Notes: generated by a model not told the origin, from the sequence alone. A stretch of 64,000 nucleotides of DNA from Bog-756 sp963776225 (GCA_963776225.1 CAVZLL010000001.1:806001-870000); one strand, 5' to 3'. Shown: positions 25,306 through 34,790, numbered from the stretch's first letter. Translations and numbers: made by a program.

Positions 25306-25608
25306 ATCTATTGCTTCGCCACGCCGGCGCGCACACATATGACGTTCAAGTTCGTGCGGCTGCACTATGTGAAGCACTTCACTAGCCCGGAAGGCCACCT
25401 CGGCAGGAACTGTCGCCGTCCGGCCTGGTATCGGATCCAGTCGACGGACGACCGCCGCAATCTGTGACGAAGGTCCCTTGTTCCTCTCAAGAGAGCGGAG
25501 CAAGATCATGATCGGCGAGTGGGCGGATGGTCCGTGCCGGAGATGGCATAGCGACACATGGTGGGTCATCGCGGAGTAGACAAAGCGCCCGAAGAAGGAG
25601 CCGTCCAG
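25306..25608. other. Non-coding spacer before the sulfatase
   Basis: About 300 bp without a supported gene. An in-frame ATG at 25558 could extend the sulfatase by 17 residues, but that extension has no good ribosome site. GAAGGAG at 25591-25600 serves the ATG at 25609. Confidence 0.4.
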
Positions 25609-27960
25609 ATGCCAGTCGTCGAGTACCAGCAGGGCCACCAGTTTCCAGGTGTGATCGGGCGGACGGCGGACGAGTCGGAGCCAGCTTGGCTGGCCCCGAC
25701 GAGGGCACCGAAAGGCACACCGAACGTCCTTTTCGTCGTTCTCGACGACACCGGCTTCGGGCAACTCGGCTGCTACGGCAGCCCGATCGACACACCCAAT
25801 CTCGATGCACTGGCGATGCACGGATTGCGCTACAACAACATGCACACGACGGCCCTTTGCTCGCCGAGCCGTTCGTGCATCCTCACGGGCCGGAACCATC
25901 ATTCCAATGCGATGGCCTGTGTCACCGAGTTCGCCACGGGGTTTCCAGGCTACGACGGAAACGTGCCGTTCGAGAACGGCTTCCTCTCCGAGATCCTGCT
26001 CGCGCAGGGGTACAACACCTACATGGTCGGCAAGTGGCACCTGATCCCGGCCAGCCAGGAGTCAGCCGCCGGGCCCTACGATCGCTGGCCGCTCGGTCGA
26101 GGCTTCGAGCGCTACTACGGCTTCCTCGGCGGCGACACCAGCCAGTGGAACCCCGACCTGGTCTACGACAACCACCAGGTCGAACCACCGTCGACGCCCG
26201 AAGAGGGGTACCACCTCACCCCGGACCTGGTGGACAAGGCGGTGCAGTTCATCGCCGACGCCAAGCAGGTCGACCCGGACAAGCCGTTTTACCTCCACTT
26301 CTGCCCGGGAGCCACCCACGCGCCACATCATGTCCCCAAGGAATGGGCCGACAAGTACGCCGGGGTGTTCGATGACGGCTGGGACGCCTACCGGGAACGC
26401 ACCTTCGCACGCCAGAAGGAACTCGGGATCGTGCCGGCCGATTGCGAACTTTCTCGTCACGATCCGGATGTGCCGGACTGGAGCACGCTCACGCCTGATC
26501 AGCGCCGCCTCTACGCCCGGGAGATGGAAGTCTTCGCGGGCTTCTTGAGCCATACCGACCACCACATCGGCCGCCTCATCGAGTATCTGCGCTCCATCGA
26601 GGAGCTCGACAACACCTTGATCATGGTCGTCTCGGACAACGGCGCCAGCGCAGAGGGAGGCGTGACGGGCACCACCAACGAGGCGCAATTCTTCAATAAT
26701 TGCCCCGAGACCGTGGAGGACGGACTCAGGGTGATCGATGAGCTCGGCGGCCCCAAGCACTTCAACCACTATCCTTGGGGCTGGACGTTTGCAGGAAACA
26801 CCCCGTTCCGGCGCTGGAAGCGGGAGACCTACCGTGGCGGGTCGACCGATTGCTTCATCGTGCACTGGCCGGCCAACCTCGAGGCACGGGGAGAGGTGCG
26901 GACGCAGTACGCCCACATCATCGATATGGTGCCGACGGTTCTGGACCTACTCGGTATCGACCCGCCGTCCACGATCAACGGAGTGCCGCAGTCACCGATT
27001 CAGGGAGTGAGCTTCGCCCACACACTCAGCGATGGGACTGCGCCGACCAAGCACCACACCCAGTACTTCGAGATGATCGGACACCGGGCCATCTACCACG
27101 ATGGCTGGCGGGCGGTGTGCCCGTGGCCGGGCCCATCGTTCGCAGAGGCCAAGCAACCCTTCGGTGCGCCGATCTCGGCGGATGCTCTCAGCGAGCTCGA
27201 CGCCACGGGCTGGGAGCTCTACCACGTGGCCGAGGACTTCGCCGAGACCCGTAACGTGGCGGCGGACAACCGTGATCGCCTGATCGCACTCATCGGCACC
27301 TGGTACTCAGAAGCGGGCAAGTACAACGTGTTGCCGGTGGATGGCAGCGCCTTGAATCGACTGCTCGTGGAACGTCCTCAGCTGGCCGCGCCCCGTGACC
27401 GCTACGTGTATTTCGCCGACACGCAGTCGGTGCCCTACTTCGCGGGGCCCAAGACCCTCAATCGGCCGCACGCCATTACCGCCGACGTCGAGATTCCGAA
27501 GGGCGGGGCCGAAGGGGTGCTGCTCTCGCAAGGTGCTGTCCCTGGGGGCTACTCCTTCTTCGTGCAACGCAAGAAACTCCTCTACGTCCACAACTACGTG
27601 GGCCGGGACTACTTCAAGGTGGAGTCGGCGAGCGCACTGCCCGAGGGTCGTCACAAGCTGCGCTTCGAGTTCGAACCGACCGGAGACCTGAACCTGCTCG
27701 AAGGCAAGGGGGCCCCGGGCCGCTTCCAGCTGTACGTCGACGGCGACCTAGTTGGCGAGACGGACGTGCCCTACACCACGCCCATGATCCTGAACCCAGG
27801 AGCGCTCACGTGTGGAGCGAACCCGGGATCGTCGGTAACGCCTGATTACGTCGCGCCGTTCAGGTTCACCGGTACGATCCACACCGTCACTGTCGACGTC
27901 AGTGGTGACCTGATCGTGGACACCGAGGCCGAAATGCGTGTGGCCATGGCCCGTCAGTAG
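25609..27960 (+). CDS. Arylsulfatase (AtsA/AtsD-like)
   Basis: This 783-residue sulfatase hydrolyses sulfate esters. NVLFVVLDDTGFGQLGCYG carries the metal-binding Asp pair. CSPSRSCILTGR (Cys84) is the C-x-P-x-R site where the cysteine is converted to formylglycine. The catalytic metal site continues with VSDNGAS, and the HxxGKWH motif is present as YMVGKWHLIP. Length and the beta-rich C-terminal domain match the roughly 785-residue mycobacterial AtsA/AtsD type. The formylglycine-generating enzyme needed for activation is not in the window. No signal peptide is evident, so it is probably cytoplasmic. The GTG of the YihY gene starts 8 bp after its stop. Confidence 0.9.
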   Translation: MPVVEYQQGHQFPGVIGRTADESEPAWLAPTRAPKGTPNVLFVVLDDTGFGQLGCYGSPIDTPNLDALAMHGLRYNNMHTTALCSPSRSCILTGRNHHSNAMACVTEFATGFPGYDGNVPFENGFLSEILLAQGYNTYMVGKWHLIPASQESAAGPYDRWPLGRGFERYYGFLGGDTSQWNPDLVYDNHQVEPPSTPEEGYHLTPDLVDKAVQFIADAKQVDPDKPFYLHFCPGATHAPHHVPKEWADKYAGVFDDGWDAYRERTFARQKELGIVPADCELSRHDPDVPDWSTLTPDQRRLYAREMEVFAGFLSHTDHHIGRLIEYLRSIEELDNTLIMVVSDNGASAEGGVTGTTNEAQFFNNCPETVEDGLRVIDELGGPKHFNHYPWGWTFAGNTPFRRWKRETYRGGSTDCFIVHWPANLEARGEVRTQYAHIIDMVPTVLDLLGIDPPSTINGVPQSPIQGVSFAHTLSDGTAPTKHHTQYFEMIGHRAIYHDGWRAVCPWPGPSFAEAKQPFGAPISADALSELDATGWELYHVAEDFAETRNVAADNRDRLIALIGTWYSEAGKYNVLPVDGSALNRLLVERPQLAAPRDRYVYFADTQSVPYFAGPKTLNRPHAITADVEIPKGGAEGVLLSQGAVPGGYSFFVQRKKLLYVHNYVGRDYFKVESASALPEGRHKLRFEFEPTGDLNLLEGKGAPGRFQLYVDGDLVGETDVPYTTPMILNPGALTCGANPGSSVTPDYVAPFRFTGTIHTVTVDVSGDLIVDTEAEMRVAMARQ

Positions 27961-27968
27961 CGTCGGCA

Positions 27969-28856
27969 GTGACTCGGCCGGAAGAACCAGACGCCGGGGA
28001 CTCTGGGCAACAGACCCATCAGAGGCTGCAGCGCGGCGTCGCTGCCGTTGGTGACAAGTACTCCGGATCGTCTCTCGAGCACCTCTGGAACCGGCTGAAT
28101 GCAATGGACTTCATCAACAAGGGAATGCTCTTTGCCGCGATCCTCCTCCTCTGTTTCTTCCCCTTCATCATCGTCGCCAATGCATTGGCCGGACAGAGCG
28201 CCGTCACCGGCTTAGTGCGACATCTGGGGCTGAACCAGCAGGCCGCCAAGGACGTAAGTGGCCTCTTCGCTTCGTCCTCCGCCACCTCCAATGCCGTCAC
28301 TGGCACCGCCTGGCCCTTCTTCATTCTGGGTGGGATCGCTGCCGCGACGGCAGTGCAGGACCTCTACGAACGGTCTTTCGAATTGGAGTCGGGAGGCATG
28401 AAGGACATCGTTCGCCGGATCGTCTGGCTGGCTGTAACGGTGGGGGGCGCAGCGTTGGCCGGAGTGGCCGGGCCGTGGTTCCACTCATGGGGTGGCCCGG
28501 TTGTGCTGGCCATCGTGGGGCTCGGCGCTCTAACGCTCTATTGGTGGTTCACGACGTGGTTTCTGCTCGGGGGAAGGGAGTCGTGGCGCGCCACGTTCCC
28601 GTCGGCGGTGGCGACGGGGCTCTTCTGGATCGGAATGGAAGTGGTCTTCTCCTTCATCTTCTCCAGCACCGTCATTTCCGATGACCAGAAGTACGGGCCC
28701 ATAGGAATCGTCTTCGCGCTGATGTCCTGGTTGATCGCGATCGGAGTCGTGATCATCCTTGGTGCAGTGGTCGGGGTGGTATGGCGCGAACGAGGCCTGT
28801 CGTGGTCTGGCGCACTCCGACGTCTCAGGAGACGACCGCATCCGATCGAGAATTGA
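27969..28856 (+). CDS. YihY/BrkB-family membrane protein
   Basis: The 295-residue integral membrane protein has about six hydrophobic segments separated by a soluble N-terminal part. GMLFAAILLLCFFPFIIVANAL, WPFFILGGIAAATAVQDLYER and the final VFALMSWLIAIGVVIILGAVVG match the YihY family (formerly annotated as virulence factor BrkB or RNase BN). Molecular function remains unclear; a transport or envelope role is usual. GTG 27969 follows the sulfatase stop by 8 bp, so the pair is likely one transcript. Confidence 0.82.
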   Translation: MTRPEEPDAGDSGQQTHQRLQRGVAAVGDKYSGSSLEHLWNRLNAMDFINKGMLFAAILLLCFFPFIIVANALAGQSAVTGLVRHLGLNQQAAKDVSGLFASSSATSNAVTGTAWPFFILGGIAAATAVQDLYERSFELESGGMKDIVRRIVWLAVTVGGAALAGVAGPWFHSWGGPVVLAIVGLGALTLYWWFTTWFLLGGRESWRATFPSAVATGLFWIGMEVVFSFIFSSTVISDDQKYGPIGIVFALMSWLIAIGVVIILGAVVGVVWRERGLSWSGALRRLRRRPHPIEN

Positions 28857-29122
28857 AGCGAGTTGTTCTTGCGGTGAAGCCGCGGAAGTGTCACCAATCG
28901 CTGAGTCGGGGTGGTACGCGTGACAAGCGTGTCCGACATCGCGAACACTCCGACCACGCCCGCCGCTGCGAGAGGTCGAGGCGGTCCTGAAGCATGACCG
29001 TGGCACGAGTCGGTTGGTGAGTGAGTGCCTTGAGAGAGTTGGTTGGTTGGTGGTGTCGGTTGTTGGTTGGTTGGTTGGTCGGTGGGCGAGGGGGTGTGCT
29101 GTTCCACCCCATAGTGGACGGC
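28857..29122 (+). repeat. G/T-rich low-complexity tract with a tRNA-3'-end-like duplication
   Basis: From about 29008 to 29095 the plus strand is a GGTTGGT-rich tract like the loops of repeats R1-R3, sharing GTGAGTGAG and GTTGGTTGGT segments. It ends in GTCGGTGGGCGAGGGGG (29078-29094), identical to 30365-30381 at the tRNA-Leu 3' end. No 34-bp core follows, so this could be a truncated fifth repeat copy fused to an integration scar. No coding sequence is supported. Confidence 0.6.
29078..29094 (+). repeat. Candidate attachment-site repeat (copy of tRNA-Leu 3' end), distal copy
   Basis: The 17-bp GTCGGTGGGCGAGGGGG occurs again at 30365-30381, where its last 12 bases are the 3' part of tRNA-Leu. 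Direct repetition of a tRNA 3' end is the usual trace of tyrosine-integrase insertion. Only 17 bp is shared and the sequence is G-rich, so chance cannot be fully excluded. Confidence 0.55.
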
Positions 29123-30360
29123 ATGTCGCGGGTCATCGTGGACACTTTTGTCCATGGGTGGCTCAATGGCACTGGCTCGCTATGTAGTTGACGCAGTTGT
29201 CCTGGAGGGCCGGGGTGTCCGAGAGGTGGCCCGGGTTCACGGTGTGTCGAAGAGCTGGGTGTCAGAACTGGTCCGTCGCTATCGCGCTGGCGGGTACGAC
29301 GCTCTCGAGCCACGTTCGAGAAGAGCCCACACTCGTCCCAACCGGACGCCCGACGAGATCGAGGACGCGATCGTCAGGATCCGCAAACACCTCGCCGACG
29401 ATGGGTTCGATGCCGGGGCCCGCACCATCCACTGGCACCTGAGCAAGGAGCGGGACGAGGTCCCGTCGATCTCGACCATCTGGCGGGTTCTCTCGCGTCG
29501 GGGGTTCGTCGCTCCACAGCCGAAGAAGCGGCCCCACGCGTCCCTCATCCGCTTCGAAGCAGCCCTCCCGAACGAGTGCTGGCAGTCCGATGTGACCCAC
29601 TGGCAGCTCAGAGCTGGCCGGGACGTTGAAATCCTGACCTTCCTCGACGACCACTCGCGGATGGTCGTGGCCTGCCGGGTGACCGGGGTGACCACAGTCA
29701 CAGACGTCGTGGGCTTGTTCCGCGAGGGCGGCGCACGCTGGAGCTACCCGGCCTCCGTGCTCACTGACAACGGGGCCATCTACAACGCGACAGCTCGGAA
29801 GGGAGCAACTGCGTTCGAAACCGAGCTCGACAAGGTGGGCGTCGTCTACAAGCACTCCCGGCCCTACCATCCCCAGACCTGCGGCAAGATCGAGCGCTGG
29901 CACCAGACGCTCAAACGCTTTCTCGCCAAGCAGCGACGTGCTCGGTCAATTCCCGATCTACAGTCCCAGATCGACCGCTTTGTCCGCTCCTACAACGAGG
30001 AACGCCCCCATCGGGCACGGGGATCGCTGACTCCGAAGGCGGCCTACGAGGCATTGGCCAAGGCCGGTCCCGGCTCCCCCGTTGCTCAAACACAATTCAG
30101 AGTCCGGACCGACAAAGTCGACTCCTGCGGCAAGGTCACCCTTCGGCACGGCTCCCGGCTCTTCCACATCGGGATCGGACGTCGCTACAAAGGAAAGCGC
30201 ATCCGGCTGTATGTCGCCGGCCTGGACATTCGGGTCGTCACCTGGGATGGAACACTGCTCCGGCAGCTCACACTCGACACCTCAAAGGCCTATCAGCCGA
30301 GCGGAGAGCCGCGCAGCTATCCTCGTGGGGGTTCGCGCGTCCCGCGATGATCCGCGACAT
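29123..30360 (+). mobile_element. IS481-like insertion sequence beside tRNA-Leu
   Basis: The left terminus ATGTCGCGGGTCATCG (from 29123) and the reverse complement of the right terminus ATGTCGCGGATCATCG (from 30360) match at 17 of 20 positions. The element is about 1.24 kb with one intact transposase gene. No target duplication is obvious (GGC on the left, CAC on the right), so the exact ends may be off by a base or two, or the flanks have been rearranged. Confidence 0.8.
29154..30350 (+). CDS. IS481-like transposase
   Basis: The 398-residue integrase-type transposase has an N-terminal helix-turn-helix (GRGVREVARVHGVSKSWVSEL) and a second HTH-like domain (SISTIWRVLSRRGF). The rve catalytic core has WQSDVTHWQL with the first Asp, VLTDNGAIYN with the second and PYHPQTCGKIERWHQTLKRFL with the Glu. 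The tail has SYNEERPHRARGSLTPKAAYE. Three in-frame starts are possible (TTG 29148, ATG 29154, ATG 29166). The stop lies in the right inverted repeat. It appears intact. Confidence 0.9.
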   Translation: MGGSMALARYVVDAVVLEGRGVREVARVHGVSKSWVSELVRRYRAGGYDALEPRSRRAHTRPNRTPDEIEDAIVRIRKHLADDGFDAGARTIHWHLSKERDEVPSISTIWRVLSRRGFVAPQPKKRPHASLIRFEAALPNECWQSDVTHWQLRAGRDVEILTFLDDHSRMVVACRVTGVTTVTDVVGLFREGGARWSYPASVLTDNGAIYNATARKGATAFETELDKVGVVYKHSRPYHPQTCGKIERWHQTLKRFLAKQRRARSIPDLQSQIDRFVRSYNEERPHRARGSLTPKAAYEALAKAGPGSPVAQTQFRVRTDKVDSCGKVTLRHGSRLFHIGIGRRYKGKRIRLYVAGLDIRVVTWDGTLLRQLTLDTSKAYQPSGEPRSYPRGGSRVPR

Positions 30361-30369
30361 CACAGTCGG

Positions 30370-30453
<84 letters not shown>

Positions 30454-30779
30454 GAGTGACCGCGTGAGGCTACCCGATCTGCGAAACGTCCTGATCACGC
30501 AACAGCGCAGGGGTCCGGGGCCCCGGGCTCGGAGCGCCGCAGATCCGGAGCCGTTCGCCTGCGCGGGAGCCCACGGATGGACAGCCGGGCTCTGTCCCGA
30601 TGTGGGCGGATCCCGTCGCACGGCCCTCGAGGGTGCTGTCGCACGGAGATCCACCAGCAGGGGCAGTACTGTGGCGGGAGCGCAAGGGCCCGTAGCGCTC
30701 CGGGGCGCCCGACGGCCCTCCCACCAGCGCCCCGGCTGTACCACGAGCAGGGGGTTGGCCCCGGTAGGCTGACGCCACC
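30454..30779. other. Intergenic region between tRNA-Leu and fhaA
   Basis: About 325 bp of very GC-rich sequence holding divergent promoters (tRNA leftward, fhaA rightward). No protein-like frame is supported. CGGTAGGCTGACG shortly before ATG 30780 could include a -10-like TAGGCT, but this is a weak call. Confidence 0.4.
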
Positions 30780-31436
30780 ATGGGACTCCAGAAGTTCGAA
30801 GGGCGCCTCGAGCGCATGGTCGACGGGACGCTGTCCAAGGCGTTCCGGGGTGAGCTGCACCCTGTGGAGATCGGCCGGCGGGTGACGCGGGAGATGGACC
30901 TCCAGCGTCGACTTGGCGTGCACGGGCTCATCGCGCCCAACGCCTTCGTCATCCACCTCTCCCCGACGGACTTCGACCGCTTCGAGAGCTTCCTCGACGC
31001 CCTGGTCCGGGAGCTCGAGGAGGCCGCCCGCGAGCACGCCCGCACCGAGGAGTACGTGTTCGTGGGTCCGGTCACCGTCTCGGTCGTGGAGGATCCCCGG
31101 CAGCGCCGCGGGCGGTTCGCCGTGATCTCGGACGTGCACGAGGGCCCGTCGGGTGTCCCCGCCGCCTCCATCGTGCTGGCGGACGGGGAACGGGTGGTCC
31201 TCGGCTCCGATCCGATCACCATCGGCCGCCTCCCCGAGAGCGGGGTCGTGGTCTCCGACCCCAACGCGAGCCGCCGCCACGCCGAGATCCGTTGGACCGG
31301 AAGCGAGGTGGTCCTGGTCGACCTCAATTCGACCAACGGGACCAGGGTCAACGGCGCTCCGGTGCACGAGAGGGTCCTCGCCGACGGCGACCAGATCGTC
31401 ATCGGCACCACCGTGCTCCGATTCGAGACCTCGTGA
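30780..31436 (+). CDS. fhaA: FhaA-like FHA-domain protein
   Basis: The 218-residue protein starts with the DUF3662/FhaA N-terminal domain (MGLQKFEGRLERMVDGTLSK, HPVEIGRRVTREMD). A C-terminal FHA domain has ITIGRLPESGVVVSDPNASRRHAEI and LVDLNSTNGTRVNG, whose GR, SRRH and NSTNGT residues bind phosphothreonine. It works as an adaptor for Ser/Thr kinase signalling and binds phosphorylated MviN in mycobacteria. It is much shorter than the 527-residue M. tuberculosis protein because the long linker is missing. First gene of the signalling operon; fhaB follows after 17 bp. Confidence 0.93.
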   Translation: MGLQKFEGRLERMVDGTLSKAFRGELHPVEIGRRVTREMDLQRRLGVHGLIAPNAFVIHLSPTDFDRFESFLDALVRELEEAAREHARTEEYVFVGPVTVSVVEDPRQRRGRFAVISDVHEGPSGVPAASIVLADGERVVLGSDPITIGRLPESGVVVSDPNASRRHAEIRWTGSEVVLVDLNSTNGTRVNGAPVHERVLADGDQIVIGTTVLRFETS

Positions 31437-31453
31437 GCCCCGGCACCTGAGCC

Positions 31454-31951
31454 TTGATCCACCTCCTCGCGGTCGCACTCCCCGGGCCCACCGACAACAC
31501 GCCGGTCCTCCGTGCCCTCGAGATCGGCGTCATCCTGCTCCTCTGGCTCTTCTTCATGTGGGTGGTCCGCGCGGTCTGGGTGGAGGTCCGGCCGCTCAAA
31601 CGGGGTCGGCGCCGCCGCAAGGATCTCGACCCGGTGGTCGACGGGAAGCGCCGTCGACGGCAACTCCGCCTCCACGTGATCCGCCCCGAGGACCAGGCGG
31701 GCCGGGTCTACGAGATCGGCGACGAGGTCACCGTCGGTCGGGCTTCGGGCTGTGGCGTCCCCATCGACTACGACGCCTACTCCTCGAACCTGCACGCCCG
31801 GCTCTTCCGGCTCGACGGCGAACTCTGGGCGGAGGACCTCGGGTCGACCAACGGGACCTGGATCAACACGATCCGGATCGAGGATCGGACCAAGCTCGCA
31901 AAAGGGGATCTGCTCCAGGTCGGCGGGACCGTGTTCGAGGTCGGGAAATGA
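31454..31951 (+). CDS. fhaB: FhaB/FipA-like membrane-anchored FHA protein
   Basis: The 165-residue protein has one N-terminal membrane helix (EIGVILLLWLFFMWVVRAVW), a basic linker with RGRRRRK, then an FHA domain (VTVGRASGCGVPIDYDAYSSNLHARLF, DLGSTNGTWINTIRI). The family couples PknA/PknB phosphorylation to division and wall synthesis. A TTG at 31454 is the likely start. Its stop overlaps the ATG of pstP in ATGA, so the two genes are probably translationally coupled. Confidence 0.9.
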   Translation: MIHLLAVALPGPTDNTPVLRALEIGVILLLWLFFMWVVRAVWVEVRPLKRGRRRRKDLDPVVDGKRRRRQLRLHVIRPEDQAGRVYEIGDEVTVGRASGCGVPIDYDAYSSNLHARLFRLDGELWAEDLGSTNGTWINTIRIEDRTKLAKGDLLQVGGTVFEVGK

Positions 31952-33270
31952 CCCTCCTCCGATCGGGATCGGCGACCGACACCGGACTGGTCCGTTCGGT
32001 CAACCAGGACCTGGCCATCGAGACCCCGACGCTGTTCGCCGTGGCGGACGGGATGGGTGGTCACGCCGGCGGTGAGGTGGCAGCCCGTCTGGCGGTCGAC
32101 ACCCTCTCCGTCTCGTTCGGCCGACAGCCGACCGGCGCCGGGCTCGCCGAGGCGGTCACCCAGGCGAACACCGTCGTGTGGGAGCACAGCCTCGAGAACC
32201 CCGAGCTCCGGGGGATGGGGACCACGATCACCGCGGCCGCCCTGGTCAACGAGGACGGGGGGGACCTGCTCGCCCTGGTCAATGTCGGGGACTCCCGCGC
32301 CTATCGGTTCCACGAGGGCGAGCTGGACCAGATCACCACCGACCACAGCCTCGCCGAGGAGATGGTCCACACCGGCGAGCTGACCGTGGCCGAGGCCGAG
32401 ATCCATCCCCACCGGCACATCCTCACCAGGGCACTGGGTGTCTCCTCCGACGTGGCCGTCGATCTCTGGCGGATCCGGCCGGTCCGCGGGGACCGCTTCA
32501 TGCTCTGCAGCGACGGCCTCACCAACGAGCTCGAGCCCGAGCAGATCAGCGAGGTCCTGGGCACCGTCCCCGATCCGCAGACCGCAGCCGACCTCCTGGT
32601 CCGGGCGGCCCGCACCCACGGTGGGAGCGACAACATCACCGTGGTGATCATCGATGTGGTCGTGGGCGAGGGTGACGCGAACGGCACGCTCGCGGTGGCC
32701 GCCGTCGCGCCCGACTTCGGCGACGAGCTGGAGCCGGAGAGCACGGACGACGAGGCTCCTGAGGAGGCGGTCGAGAGCCTGCCGGGTCCCGAGGCCCTCC
32801 AGCCCACGCGGCGCGACCGCCGCCGGGCCAAGCGACGGGCCCGTCGCGACGCACGAGGACGTCGACTGATCACGCTGCGGACGTTCGTATTCGTCGTCGT
32901 CCTGGCGGCGATCGTGGTCGGAGGCCTCTACGCGATCAAGTGGTACGACACCAACTCCTACTTCGTGCAGGCCGACGGCAATGAGCTGGTCATCTACCAG
33001 GGACGCATCGGGGGCTTCCTCTGGTACAACCCGGTCGTGGTGGAGCGCACGGGGGTCACCACAGCCGACGTCCCGGCCAACTACCTCCCCGCGGTCCAGT
33101 CCGGCGTCGAGAAGGCATCGGTGGTCGACGCCCGCAATTATGTGTCCAACCTCGTCCAGACCCAGAATTGCCAGCGGGCCCCCGCAGCCTGCGGATCCGG
33201 CTCCACCCCGACCACGACGACCACGACGGCGCCGGCGCGACCCGCCCCGTCGACGACGAAGGCACCCTGA
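31948..33270 (+). CDS. pstP: PstP-like PP2C phosphatase
   Basis: The 440-residue enzyme removes phosphate from Ser/Thr kinases and their substrates. An N-terminal PP2C domain (about residues 1-240) has TGLVRSVNQD, VADGMGGHAGGE, GDSRAYRF, ARTHGGSDNITVVI and the metal-binding aspartates. An acidic then basic juxtamembrane linker, one membrane helix (TFVFVVVLAAIVVGGLYAI) and a short outside domain follow. ATG 31948 overlaps the fhaB stop. The frame is open further upstream to 31153, but that part lies inside fhaB and fhaA in another frame. pbpA starts in the stop codon (ATGA). Confidence 0.94.
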   Translation: MTLLRSGSATDTGLVRSVNQDLAIETPTLFAVADGMGGHAGGEVAARLAVDTLSVSFGRQPTGAGLAEAVTQANTVVWEHSLENPELRGMGTTITAAALVNEDGGDLLALVNVGDSRAYRFHEGELDQITTDHSLAEEMVHTGELTVAEAEIHPHRHILTRALGVSSDVAVDLWRIRPVRGDRFMLCSDGLTNELEPEQISEVLGTVPDPQTAADLLVRAARTHGGSDNITVVIIDVVVGEGDANGTLAVAAVAPDFGDELEPESTDDEAPEEAVESLPGPEALQPTRRDRRRAKRRARRDARGRRLITLRTFVFVVVLAAIVVGGLYAIKWYDTNSYFVQADGNELVIYQGRIGGFLWYNPVVVERTGVTTADVPANYLPAVQSGVEKASVVDARNYVSNLVQTQNCQRAPAACGSGSTPTTTTTTAPARPAPSTTKAP

Positions 33271-34790
33271 TGGAACGACGCATCCGTCGGCTGGGTGTGG
33301 CGATGGTCCTCTGCTTTGTCGCCCTGTTCGTGCAGCTCAACCACATCCAGGTCCTCGATGCGAACTCGCTGAGCAACAATCCCGAGAACCCCCACGTGAT
33401 CCAGGTCGCGCGCAGCCAACCCCGCGGCGACATCCTGTCCGCCGATGGCGTGGTGCTGGCCAGCTCGGTGCCCTCGAGTGGCGGCACCTACAAGTACCAG
33501 CGGGTCTACAACCCCGCCACCGCCACCCTCTTCTCGCAGATCGTGGGGTACGACACGATCTTCGGCACCCACACCGGAGTCGAGGCCGAGTACAACAAGT
33601 TCCTCGAGTCCCACACCCGACCCGCCAAGACCTTGCGAGACCTGCTGGTCAACCGGACAACTACCGACAACGTGAGTCTCACCATCAACTCAGCGCTCCA
33701 GCTGCAGGTTGCCGGCATCGTCGAGGGGATCAACCGGTCCGGGTCCGCGCCACAAGCCTCTGCGGTGGTCATCAACGTGAAGACCGGCGCGATCGAGGCC
33801 ATGTACGGACGGCCGACCTACAACCCGATCCCGCTCGCCTCGCAGAACCCTGCAGTCGTCAAATACGCGTATGCCTCATATAACCCGTCCAATGGCGCCA
33901 ACAGCCCGCTGGTGTCTCAGGCCTTCCAACACGGCTTCCTACCAGGGTCGACCTTCAAAGTGGTGACCTCGGCCGCCGTCTACGATCACCAGCCGGCACT
34001 CGCCAAGGTGAACTATCCCCCTCCGGTCCCACCGCTCACACCGGTCGTCGGGTGCATCGCCGTCCCTCAAACTCCTCTGCCTTTGTGCAACTACCACCAC
34101 GAAGTGTGCAGCGGGACGATCCAACAGACGCTCCCGCAGTCCTGCAACACGGCGTTCGCTCAGATGGGAATGGCCCTCAAGACCAGCCTCAACACCGAGG
34201 CGCAGGCCTTCGGGTTCAACCAGGTCATTCCACTCGACCTCCCGGGCGTGGGGGTATCGAACTTCCCCACAGCCGCCCAATTGTTCAACAACGCCCCACT
34301 TCAGGCCTACTCCGCGTTCGGCCAGGGAACAAACGTGAGCACGGATATCGCGACGACGCTCCAGATGGCATTGGTTGCCGCAGGCATCGGCAACCTCGGA
34401 GTCATCATGACTCCGCACGTCATGCAGCAGATCCGGGACTCGCAGGGCAACCTCGTCGAGAATTACCAACCCAAGCCCTGGTTGACCGCGACCAACCCCC
34501 TCACTGCGGCGGCAGTGACCAGTCTCATGCAGGGAGTGGTCGCAAATGGGACGGCCAAAGGCGTGTTTCCGCCGCAATGGAACGTGGCCGCCAAGACCGG
34601 TACCGCTGAGGTGGGCACCGCACTAACGCCACTGACCAACGACTGGATGATCGCCTTCGCACCAGCCAATGACCCCAAGGTTGCGGTTGCAGTGACCGTG
34701 CCCAATCAAGCGCCGAGCTCGACGGGTGCTGAGATCTCCGGTCCCCCCACGAAGGCCATCATGGGCGCCGCCCTGGCAGCGACCCCATGA
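33270..34790 (+). CDS. pbpA: Class B penicillin-binding protein, PbpA-like
   Basis: The 506-residue transpeptidase is anchored by an N-terminal helix (LGVAMVLCFVALFVQLNHIQ). All three active-site motifs are present: STFK (227-230, catalytic Ser), SCN (291-293) and KTG (442-444). The N-terminal segment RSQPRGDILSADGVVLASS is typical of the PbpA group that cross-links septal peptidoglycan. ATG 33270 overlaps pstP by one base, so the genes are coupled. The second half of the gene uses more A/T-ending codons than its neighbours. A rodA/ftsW partner gene, usual just upstream, is missing. Confidence 0.93.
   Translation: MERRIRRLGVAMVLCFVALFVQLNHIQVLDANSLSNNPENPHVIQVARSQPRGDILSADGVVLASSVPSSGGTYKYQRVYNPATATLFSQIVGYDTIFGTHTGVEAEYNKFLESHTRPAKTLRDLLVNRTTTDNVSLTINSALQLQVAGIVEGINRSGSAPQASAVVINVKTGAIEAMYGRPTYNPIPLASQNPAVVKYAYASYNPSNGANSPLVSQAFQHGFLPGSTFKVVTSAAVYDHQPALAKVNYPPPVPPLTPVVGCIAVPQTPLPLCNYHHEVCSGTIQQTLPQSCNTAFAQMGMALKTSLNTEAQAFGFNQVIPLDLPGVGVSNFPTAAQLFNNAPLQAYSAFGQGTNVSTDIATTLQMALVAAGIGNLGVIMTPHVMQQIRDSQGNLVENYQPKPWLTATNPLTAAAVTSLMQGVVANGTAKGVFPPQWNVAAKTGTAEVGTALTPLTNDWMIAFAPANDPKVAVAVTVPNQAPSSTGAEISGPPTKAIMGAALAATP

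Noticed and set aside
29123..30360. 17-bp repeat as the target duplication of the IS481-like element
   Set aside because: The copies lie at unequal distances from the IS ends (28 bp on the left, 4 bp on the right), and IS481 elements make much shorter duplications.
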